Source: Hippopus hippopus
Lineage: Eukaryota; Mollusca; Bivalvia; Cardiida; Cardiidae
Reading direction: 5' to 3'
Length of the DNA stretch: 64,000 bases
Assembly: GCA_946811185.2 (NCBI GenBank)
Contig: OX328109.1
Coordinates: 12,808,255-12,872,254 of the forward strand
The notes under the pieces were generated by a model. The model searched no databases and had not been told where the DNA came from. It saw only the letters and a program-made list of their open reading frames with translations. This document shows, piece by piece, positions 33,601 to 45,600 of this stretch. Both the position numbers and the translations under genes were made by a program. Numbering within the stretch: the first letter of the stretch is position 1; each line of letters opens with the position of its first letter.

Positions 33601-36600
33601 CTTTCTGAAAATAGCTTAGAAAACATTATGTGGAAAGGGGAAAAGGCTAGTAACCAGCAGTTTCTCCTTTTCCCACAGTATTTTCTACCTATGAAAATGC
33701 CTTTGAAAACATTGTGGGAAAGGAAAAAATGCTGGCAAGTTTGTAACTAGCATTTTCTCCGTTTCCCGTAATGTCTTCTACCCTTTCCGGGACAAATTTA
33801 AAATATGAGTCAAATTTAATTGTCATCTGCAAATGATTTCAATTTGGAGAAGTTAAAATTTTGATGCCTGCTAAAGAGTTAAAACATAATAAAATGGAAG
33901 ACTTACCTGAAATTATAGCCTTTAGACAAAATATCTGCATCGCTATCCAGCCTTCTAAAACTGTACTTTGGGAGACATTTCTCTTCACTGTGATCAAGAT
34001 CGCAATCCCAGGTTATAATGATTTGTATAACTCCACCCTGTTTGGAAATAAAATGCTCACCCTTGAAACCTTATCACAACTTCAGTTTCCTTTCTAGCCA
34101 GTGTAGATCAAGATGAGACTGCACAAAATGTACAGTCTGATCTTTGATCTGCACTATCCGCTTTGCTGGGATATGCTGGACAAGACAAACTTGAAATTGC
34201 AATTGCATGTATTTGGGTCTTACTTCGATTGAAATGACAATTAAAAATATTATGCACTACAAGAATTACAAGTACCATGATCCAAAATTGTTTGAATGAT
34301 TTTCATGTCAATGTCATTATTATTTCAGTTATGTGATAATGGCAACTTAATTATTAAAGATACATCCTTACAGCTAGAGAGAAAAAATGCAATTAAAACT
34401 GGAAAGTTTGTAGAATGGCTCAGCTGTGCAAACATAGATAAATTACCAATACATATGGTGTAAGGGATAGAAAAACGCAAGGGGTTTGTCCTCTTCAAAA
34501 CCGTAAATGACAACAATGATTGCTTTGAAGGCCTCTAAAACATGAAATGCATTTTCTATCCGTTGTAATCTGTGCAATCTTGCGGCCATCAGGGGAAACA
34601 TTTGGAATGAAGATATAAGAATGGTTACATTTTCATAATATAAAAGATGAAATGGGTTAAAAACTGGCTGAAAACTGCGTGACAACAAGTATTGATGTAT
34701 CTTTAATAAGTAACCTGGGTTTTGACAGTACTATGCTATGGCTATGAAAAGTCTTTCATGAGGACACTTCCATGAAAAACTCAGCACCTTGAGTAAGGAT
34801 CTAACCTTGGACCTTGCAGGTTTAAAATCCTGCACCTTTAACACTGAGCCATACAGGACACCTCCATATTATATGAGCCATGCTCTGGCAAAAGGAGGCT
34901 TAATGCATCTTTGTGCAAGTCATCATATAACCATCCATAATATCCATTTTGTGTAACAACCGACTTAATCTAGAGGTAGACTGGTCTTTGGACATGCAGA
35001 AAATTGACCAAAAGCAGAAATTTTCGGCCTGTGCAGGCTGACCTAGGTAGATAATTTCTGCAGATGCACGTAGCTCCCTTTTCACACAGCATGGCTCGTA
35101 TATTTGACAATCCCTCTGTTTCTCTGTGGCTTGTATAATGCTTTACCAAAAAGGCCTGTGTTTAACAAGCTGGATAACCCTTTACCAGACGAAAAAAATT
35201 TTAACCTTGTCCAAACTGAAAGCATTTGCAGACAACAATTTCAATGTGGCTCAAATGGTGCAATTTTTCTTTGATAGGGTAGAAAACATTATGGGAAAAG
35301 GAGAAAATGCTGGTTACTATTATTCCTTTTCCCTTAATGTTTTCAAAAGGCTTCATTCCCAGGGTCCTTCGGATGAGTCTAAAATTTTTTTATCTAAAAT
35401 TCTAAAAGTTTGCGATCATGTCAAGAGTTGACTATTTACTACAATATACTGACTTTTAAGAACCCCGAGTTACAGGGCTTTTGAAACCATTGTGGGAAAA
35501 GAGGAAAATGTTGGTAAGCAGCAATTTTGCCTTTTCCCTCAATATTTTCTACCCTTTCTGGTATACATCTCATCATTTGAGCCACATTCATTGTCTGAAA
35601 AAGCTTTCACTTTAGACCAGTCTAAAATTTTATGGTCTGGTAAATGGTAAATCTGCACTGCTGTGATATATCCACTTTGGTTCCACTTAGGTAACTCTTG
35701 CAGTATTGTATTACATGTACTCCTTTAACAAACAGTCCCTAGTTTAACCCTTTACCACACAATCCCAAGTTTTAACGACCCTGGAGGAGAAGGCTTTTGA
35801 AAACACTGTGGGAATTGGAGAAAATGCTGGTAACCAGCATTTTCTCTTTTTCCCACAATGTTTTCTATCCTAAAAAAAGAAAGAAATCATCACTTGAGCT
35901 ATATTTAAAGTCTTGCCAGCAAATGCTTTCAATTTGGTCATGTCAAAAATTCTGTCATTTGGTAAAGAGTTAAACGACATTGAGAGAAAGACTTTTGAGA
36001 ACAATGTAGTAATCAGCAGTTTTTACATTTTCTTCAGTGTTTTCATCCCTTTTAAAATCAAATCCCATCCTTTGAGACATATCTAATTTGTCGTCTGCGA
36101 ATGCTTTCAAATTGGATGTAGCTAAAATATTGTCGTCTGGTAAAGGTTTCATCTACTGGGTATTGAACCTTAATGTTTTTTAATTCATTAACTGTATCAA
36201 ATTTTTCAGGACATGCAAATTTTTCAATTTAAAATCGGCCTTTTCTAGAATAAAAAGCAATAAACAGCAAACAAAAATTAATGATACACATAATTAAAGA
36301 AATCATTAACCCTTTACCACACAATCACAACTCTCAACAGCCCTGAGGATAAAGGCTTTTGAAACCTTATCAGAAAAGGAGACAAGAGGGCCATCACGGC
36401 CCTGAAGTCACTCACCTGAGCCTTTAGACCATACATGACCTATTTCCAATCTCTTCTGAGATATAATGACAAACATTCTGACAAACTGTCATTAGTATTG
36501 GACTTAAAATATGGCCTCTAGAGTATGCACAAGCCTTTTCTAGAATTTGTCTCAGTGACCTACTTTATAGCTCAACATTGCCTATTTTCAAACCTGTAGA

Positions 36601-39600
36601 AATTATCCAGACAAATGTTCTGACCACCTTTCATAAGTATTTGAAGGTTTTCAAAAATTAAACCTGGTGTCCGAGTTTTTGACCTGATGTGATCTATTTT
36701 CAATCTCATCCAAGATATCATCAAGACAAACATTTTGACCAATTTTCAAGAGTATTGTTCCGAAATGTGGCCTCTAAAGTGTACATAAGGTTTTTCTAAG
36801 ATCTGACCTAGTGACCTACTTTAGACCTGACATGACCCATTTTTATACTTGTCTAAGATATTATCAAGAAAATCATTCTGACCAACTTTTATGTGTATTG
36901 TATTGAAAATGTGGCGTCTAGAGCATACACAAGGTTTTTCAAAGACTTGACCTAGTAAGCTAGTTTTTGACCCGATGTGACCCAATTTAAAACTTGTCTA
37001 AAATATGAAGACAAACATTCTGACCAACTTTCAAGAATGTTGGACTGAAAATGTGGCCTTAGAGTGTACACAAGGTTCTTCTAAGATCTGACCTAGTTTT
37101 TGACCAAACATGACCCATTTTCTAGTTCGTCTGAGATATCATTAAGAAAAACATTCTGACCAATTTCATGAGTATTGGACTGAAAATGTGGTCTCTAGAG
37201 CGTACACAAGGTTTGTCGAAGATTTGACCTAGTAACCTATTTTTTGACCCAATGTGACTCATTTTTACATCCATCCAAGACATAATCAAGACAAACATAC
37301 TGACCAACTTTCATGAGTATTGGACTGAAAATGTGGCCTTTAGAGCGTATACAAGGTTTTTCTAAGATTTTATCTAGTGACCTAGTTTCTGACCCAACAT
37401 GACCAATTTCGAACTTGTCCCAGACATCATCAAGACAAACATCCTGACCAAGTTTCATGAGCATTGGACTGAATATGTGGCCTTTAGAGCGTACACAAGG
37501 TAAAAGTTGACAACAGACAACGCATGACAGACACAACATGATCACAAAAGCTCACCTTGAACACTTTGTGCTCAGGTGAGCTAAAAAGGCATGTAACCAG
37601 CATCTTTTCCTTTTCCCACAATGATTTCTGCCCTCCCAAGAACAAATTAATTTCAATTTTTGAGTCACATTTATTTTGTTGTCAGCAAATGCTTTCAATT
37701 TGGACAAGTCTTAAACTTTGTTGTTTGGTAAAGAGTTTAAGCCATGGATATAGATATGCACATCTATCTGTCTATCTAGCAACAAAGAAAATAATTCAAC
37801 TCTTTACCAAGCAATATAATTTCAATTGCATATGACAAACTAATGAATGGGGTTCAAATGAAGAGATTTGTCTACAAAAGGGTAGAAAACTATGTTGGTT
37901 GATTGGGGTTTAACACCACTTTAACAGCTAAGGTCATATCATGGCGGTCGGTGACGCACATGTGTTTCCTGGCTTTCTCACACCAGTACTAACACAACTT
38001 TCTTTCCAAAGCCACCGACTACTTTTCTCACATGCTTCAGCAGAGGTGAGAGGCGAAAATACGCCGGAAAGAAAGTTCGCCTCAACCGGGTATCGAACTC
38101 ACAACCACCACGTCATAAGACCGACACGCTCACCACTGAGCCACCCGGGCGGGGCAGAAAACTATGTGAGAAAGGAGAAAATAGTGCTTACCATCATCTT
38201 TTCCTTTTTCCATAACATTTCAAGAAGCTTCTCTCTCAGGGTCATTGAAACATGGTATTGTCTGATAAACAATTAACCCTGGAACCAGCTTCAGTTGTTT
38301 TTGTGGCAAGCGTAGATCAAGCTCAGAATGCACAGAACATGCAGTCTGATCTTGGTTCAACACTGTCAATTACATTTTTTTCAAATTCTAGCCAAAACAT
38401 CATTTAACTGGCAATATTCTTCATATTTCCACTTCTTGAAAAAGGTCTAATATGCCCTAAACATTATATTCAGGCAAATAATACAAAATGTACAAGAATC
38501 GGGCATTATAAATATTGCCTACATGACTTTATTTGGCATGGTTATATGTAGACAAGAGGATGGACATGCTTGTTTACACCATTGTATTTGCTAGGTACAT
38601 GTATATGAATATTATTCTGCTACCCAACCAATGACAATTCATTATTACGTTCAATATTATGTTCAAGAAAGTCATCTTCAAAATGGGTGTAAAAGCATAA
38701 AAACACTGGATAAACTGGTGATAGGACAATTGCATTTGGGAACTGCTAGGGAATCCTCCTAAGTTTACTCTATTGCATGCTTGTGCATGTATAGGATCCT
38801 GACCTGGTTACATGGCAACACAAATGATCATTCCATTGACCCTTAGTCAAGTTTTAACAACACTGAAGAAGATAGCATTTTAAAACATTGTGGATAAAGG
38901 AGAAAATGCTGGTAACCAGCATTTTCTCCTTTTCCCTCAATGTTTTCTTCCCTGCCTAGGACAGAAATCATCTTTGAGCTACATATAATTTGTCGTCTGC
39001 AAATACTTTCAATTTGTTTCGAGTCTGAAATTTTGTCATTTGGTGAAGAGTTTAAAATAAGCTTTTGAATCTTGGCTACTGCAAACCTTGCAGCATTTTC
39101 AAATAATTACCTTTATACTTAAACTAGAGAAATTTGTTACTCCACATTCGAATGCAATGTCCTTCAACACAAAAATGGGACAAAATTTATCTACTGGGTC
39201 ATCTTTGTTATACCTGCATCGACTCAGTTCCGTATCGTTTTTGAAGCCAAAAATACCCCTTCTGAAATGAATCATTAAGAATTTGGTGTCGTACAACCTT
39301 ATTTTCTCCTAAAAAAAAGTCTACTTTAAGTCTATATGTGTTTGAGCTTTTAGAATGTAAAAACCTGTCTTAGTAAACACCTATACTAAACAACAAAATT
39401 CTAAACATGTCCAAATTAAGAGCATTTGCTAACGGATTAACGGTAGATAAAGCTCAAAAATTAGGATTTGTCTTTGAAAGGGTTTAGAACATTATGGAAA
39501 AAGGAGAAAATGCTGGTCACCAGGATTTTTTTCCCCCCAAATGTTTTTGAAAGCTTTCTTCTGCGGGACCATGAAAACTTTGGATTGTTTGATAATGGGT

Positions 39601-42600
39601 TAAGCCACACACCTGTATTATGCAAGCAAATATTGAATTCCAAGAAGAGACAAATATATTGAAATGTACCTATATAGAGAATCTTACATGAGTGTTTACA
39701 TATTATCATTTTTATCAAACAAGTTGACTAAAATTGTATGACGAAGCCTTGGCGAGCGTCAAATACATTTTAGTCAACAAGTATGATGAAAATGATAATA
39801 CATAAACACGAATGTGAGATTCTATTTATCACATGAAACCAATGACAGACAAAAAATAGCATGCCTCATCACCTTTTGCCTATACACTGTCCACGGGTCC
39901 ATGTTTACAGTTGTATTTCCCTTTCAAATGTGTACATAGATTACACAAGTAGATAGCACCATGACATTTTCACCGAAAGTAGAATAAAACAGTTTCTATA
40001 GGGGAGTAAGTGCAACTAATTCAGCAATTTAGTTGCTTTTAAAAGCTCTTGCTGCATTTCTTAGTATTTATTAAACATGAAAATTAAAAAAAGTCCATGC
40101 GTATAAGCCTTAGCAACAATGACGTAATTTTTTCGTGAAACAGTGCAGTAGTACAAATTCTGGCACGTACTGTGGTTGGTTTCTCAAGCTCTCATGACTG
40201 AAAATCGATCTGAACTGGGACCCAAAAAATGGTAATACACTAGTGTATTATCAAAAATAATTCATGGGTTTAATACACTGCCAGGGGATGTTTTATGTGA
40301 TAAAGTAAGGAAGTACCTGTCTTAACCCTATACCAAACAATCCCAAGTTTTAAGGACTCCAAGAGGGTAAGGCTTTTGAAAATATAATGGGAAAAGGAGA
40401 AAATGCTAGTCACTACCATTTTCTCTTTTTCGCACAAGTTTTCAAAAGCCTTCTTCCTCAGTGTCGTTAAAACTTGGGATTGTCTGTTCTAAGTACATGT
40501 ATAATGTCCCTGAGGAAAAACTCTTTTGAAAACATACTGGTAACCAGCATTTTCTCCTTGTTCCCTAAATGTTTTCTTTTTGTCCAAAAACAAAATACCA
40601 TCATTTGAGATACAATGAATTGGCAGGTTGCAAACACTTTCAAGTTGGATCAGTCTAAAATGTTGTTGTTTGGAAAAGATTGAGACCCTTCCCAAGGAAT
40701 TCCAAGTGTGAAGGACTCCCATGAAAAAGACTTCTTTAAAACTCTGGATTGTGTGTTCTTTTAATGACCCTAAAGAAAAGTGTTTTTGAAAACATATAAG
40801 TGACTAGCATTTTCTCCTGAATTCCAAACTTTCTTCAAATACAAAAATACCATCATTCCAGATAAAATGAACTGGTAGGCTATAGATAAAGTCTTTCAAT
40901 TTGGATCAGTCTAAAATGTTATCATTTTTGGAAAAGGTTGATACCCTTACCAAGGAATCCCAAGTGGTTATGACTCCCATGAAGAAAGCTTTTGAACACT
41001 GATGGAAAGGGATACACTCTAGTAACCTACATTTTCCTTCTTTTCCAAAAATGTTTTTCTACACTCTTCTGAGATAAATTCCTTCACTAAGATAACTATA
41101 ATGTGCAAAATGAGGTTTGACCATTTACCACATAATCCCGAATTGTAATGACCCTGACAGAGAAGACTTTTGAAAACATAGTGAGAAAAGAAGAAAATGC
41201 TGGTAACCAGCATTTTCTTCTTTTCCCACAATGTTTTCTACCCTACCAAAGACAGAAATCATCATTTTAGCAATATATAATTTATCGTCTGCAAATGCTT
41301 TCAATTTGGTTCAGTCTAAAACTTTGTCGTTTGGTAAAGAGTTAATGAGTACAATATACAAGTAAAAGTTAAATAAGCTAGAAGCAATGATGCTCACCAA
41401 AATCCTGAAAAAGGTGATTTGTCTTCTCTTTTTCTACCCTTTACCAAAGGAAAAATGTTGAAACTTTTCCAAATTCAAAGGTATTGTAGGCCAGAAATGA
41501 AGTGTGATTCAATTGAGAACTTTTTCTTTTAAAACTCTTTACCAAACTACAAAATTTTAGACTTGTCCAAGTTAAAAGCATTCGCAGACGACATATCAAA
41601 TTTGGCTAAAAAAGTTGCAATGTCAGTGAAAGTGTAGAAGACCTTGTGGGAAAAGGACAAAATGTTGGTTACCAGCATTTTCTCCTTTTCCCACAAGGTT
41701 TTCAAAAGGCTATTACCCCAGGGTCCTTGAAACTTGGGATTGTGTGGTAAAGGGTTAAAACAGTAGAAAACATTGTAAGAAAAGAATAAAATACTGATTA
41801 TCAGCACTTTCATTTTTTCTTACAATGTTTTTTACCCTTTATCTTAGGTTCATCAAAACACAGGATTGTATGGTAAAGGGTTATACAGCTTTATCTGTAT
41901 TATGGTAAAATGTTCCTGAGACTAAATTTTGTATATTGATAAAACTATGGCAAATCTAAGGTGCTTCTTTTTTCAGGTTATTGTGAAACTTAATCCTTTA
42001 CCAAACAATCCCTGGTTTATATGACTCCGAGATAGAAGCCTTTTGAAAACATTGTAGGGAGAGGAGAAAATGCTGATAACCAGCATTTTCTCCTTTTCCC
42101 GTAATGTTTTCTACGCTGCTTGAAACAAATTTTAATTTTTGACCTATGTTTATTTTGTCATCTGCAAGTGCTTTCAATTTGAACCAGTCTAAAATCTTGT
42201 CCTTTGGTAAAGAGTTAAAGAAATAAATCGCCATTTTCAGAATATGTGATCCTTTACTAAACAATCTTGTGTATTAACATATCTGATGAAAAAAGGCTCA
42301 TCAAAAGATCATGGTAATAGGAGAAAATGCTGGTAACCAAAACATTTTTCACTACCCTTATCAAGACAAATTTTTTCATTCAAGCCACATAAATTCACTT
42401 TATGGTCTGCAAATGATTTCAACTTTGAAAGGTCAAAAATTTTGTTGTTTAATAAGGTTTAAATAACCACAGTGGCATCATGCACCATTTCAGATATTTT
42501 TTGTAGATAATGTAGACTAAGATCAGACTATAAAATCTGGTTCAACAATGACCAATATTCTGCGAGACATTCTGTCAAAAACAGCCTATCCATGTCTTTT

Positions 42601-45600
42601 TTACTTGATGAAAATGTACCAACTTGGCACTGCAATGATTGAAAGCATTGTAGAAATGCTGCGTACCAGCATTTTATCCTTTCTCCACAATGTTTTCAAA
42701 AGCTTTCTTCCACAGGGTCATGCAAACATAGGTAATGGGTTAAAGTTTGAATACACAGAAATGGAATAAGAAGTCTAAAACTACTTAAGGCCAGACTACA
42801 ACACTACCTCCACCTCATAATTATGATACCTGTCTAGCTATACTGCTAAAATTGCTGGAGCCTGCCCCTGCAACAATGGTCTTCAGTTCCATGATTGGAC
42901 ATTGGTCATTTGCACCAAAGTCAAAGCGGCAGCTTTTCAAATAGGATTCGTTTACGAAAGAAGGAACATTGCGTCTGTAAGCATAGGGGAAGATCAATTC
43001 TACAATCTAAGCCTTTACCAAACAATCCCATGTTTTAAGGAACATGAGGAAGAAGCATACTGATAACACTGTGAGAAAAGAAGACAATGCTGGTTATCAG
43101 TATCTTCTTCTTTTCAAACAATTTCTTCTACCCTGTCAAAGAATTTCAGTTCATTTGTGCCAATTTCAATTGTGTTGTCTTCAGATGCTATTATAAGAAA
43201 CTATGTTTTTGTACAATTTCTCCATTTTCAAAATTTTCATGACTTGTTCATTTTTTCTGAAAATGATTCAGTCCTTTCTTCAAATCTTATTTCTCACTTC
43301 AAAAATCAGTTAAACAAATCTTTTATTTATTGCAAGATGAAAGCTTTTGTAGATGACTAGTTCATTTGGTTCGAAAGATAGAAATTGCTTTTAGAAAGGT
43401 ACAAAACATTCAGGGAAAAGGCGTTAAGGCTGGTAACATGCATTCTCCCCTTTCTTTCAAAAGCCTTTTTTCTTGGTCGTTTGGCAAAGGGTTTAGAATA
43501 AGAAAATTAAAGTTGTTTTTTGGTAATGAACCCACTGTATGTAAAATTACTATCTTAACTAGAAATCTATGTCAGGACATTCTGGACTATTCCTTTTGAC
43601 TGAGAGGTTCTGTCATTAGCCAGTACCAATCTTGTTTTTTTTTTAGGCCCTGAAGAAGGGTTTATGGGAAAATGAGATAATGCCAGTTACAAGTATTTGC
43701 TCCTTTTCTTGCAACATTTTCTACCCTATCAATGAACTTCAACAAACTTATATGAATTTTGAATTTGTCATCTGCAAATGTTTACAGTTTGGAGGAGCCT
43801 TAAATGTGTTTAGGAAAAGGGTAAACTTTTAATGACAAAATTTAGACTTGTCCAAATTGAAAGCTTTTGAAGACAATGAATAAAAAATTGGTCATATTAC
43901 CATGAGATATGTCTTTGATATGGCAAAAAAGCATTGTGGGAAAAGGAAAATACCAGCACTTTCTCCTTTTCCCACAATGTTTTCAAATGCCTTTCTCCAA
44001 GGATGACATTTAAATGACAAGATTGTGTGGTATAGGATTAAGAGGAGGTACGTGTATGAACATAATCCAGATATAAAGATCTACCCCTAGGGCAAGGTTT
44101 CATAAAGTTCCATAGATTGTAGTGAGTTGTGGATTGTATTTTTTCTCTGAATTCTAGAAATGATAAAACAGTGTATAAGAACTCAACCCTTTGCCAAACA
44201 ATCTGTACTTTTAAACCAGAGGGCGATGATGGCCCTGTATTGCTCCACTGGCTAATATGTACAAACCCTACATGCAAAACATTACAATACTTGGCCAATT
44301 GGTTTCGAACTTGAGGACATACACATTTTTCTCTATAAAATCCCACCAGAAAGTAATGACCCCAGGGCAAAGCCATTTTTGACCACAGAGCTATAATTAC
44401 TTGAATCCTGGTAGAGGTCCACAAGATAAAGCCCCATACAAAACAATACAGGTCTAGAATGTGTGGTTGTAAGCAAGAAGATTTTCAAAGTTTCCTAAAT
44501 AAAAGACCCTGTCAAACATGACCCCCCTGAGACAGGGCTAAATTTAGTAGCCCTAGGTCTTATGGTAAGTAACAAGAAGATTTAAAAACTTTTCAGCATT
44601 TAAGCCATCTAAAATTTGTGACCCCCAGGGCTGGGCCAACTTTGACCCCAGGGCTGTAACTTGAGCCTATTAGATAAAGCTATATGCCAACTTTGGTAGC
44701 CCTGGGCCTTATGGTTTCAGACAAGAAGATTTTCAAAGATTTTCAATATTTTTCAGTTTTGTTACCATGGCAACTAGAGTTTTTGAAGGAATCAAATTCT
44801 TTCAAAAAATTCTGAAGAGGACCATGGCAGGATCATTTCTGTGAAGATTCATAAAAATTTGATGGGTAGTATTAGAGAAGAAGATGTTTGAAATAAATGT
44901 TAATGCATGCACGGACAGACAGAAGAACAGAGGCAGGCGGACACTGGGCTATGACATAAGCCCGCTGGCCTTTGGCCAGTGAAGCTTAAAACCTGAGAAA
45001 GTCGTCTTTTGAAATATTGTGGGAAAAGAAATAATTAACCAGCATTTTCTCCTTTTTCCACAATGTTTTCTAACCTTCCCAAAACATATTTTAATTTTTC
45101 CACCACATTTATTATGTTGTCTGCACATGCTTTCAAGTTGGACTAGCCTAAAATGTAGAAGTTTGGTTAAGGTTTTCTATCCTGCCCAAAACAAATTTCA
45201 ATTTTTCAGGCACATTTATTTTGTCGTCTATCAGTCTCAAATTTAGTTGTTTGGTACAGCTTTAAAACTCTTACCTTTTCACGCCAAACTTTGGAAACTC
45301 GATGTTGTTTTTGATAAATACGGTGAAATTTTCTGCTTCTGCAATGGCAGCAGGGTCAGGCCTAAAAGAAAAAAAGGGAAAAGATCCAATTTCTCAAGGA
45401 AAAATAAAATCTATGTCTCAAAGAGGTCTTAATCACTCCAGGATAAATACATTTCCGATACATGATACATGACATAATACACTTTTAGTAACCTATAGCA
45501 CATCAACTAATTTCTGAAATAGAAAGTATAGAAGAACAGTCTCTGTTTAATTACGTAAACTGTTTACTGTCAAAAAAAAACCCACAAGGTAAAATCAATA

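Noticed and set aside
39111..42974. Exon 7a and 7b used together as consecutive exons
   Set aside because: 7a ends in phase 0 while 7b needs a preceding phase-2 exon; joining them shifts the frame.
44038..44424. 128-codon minus-strand open frame
   Set aside because: Crosses the boundary between a P MITE and a tandem-core element; chimeric and not conserved.
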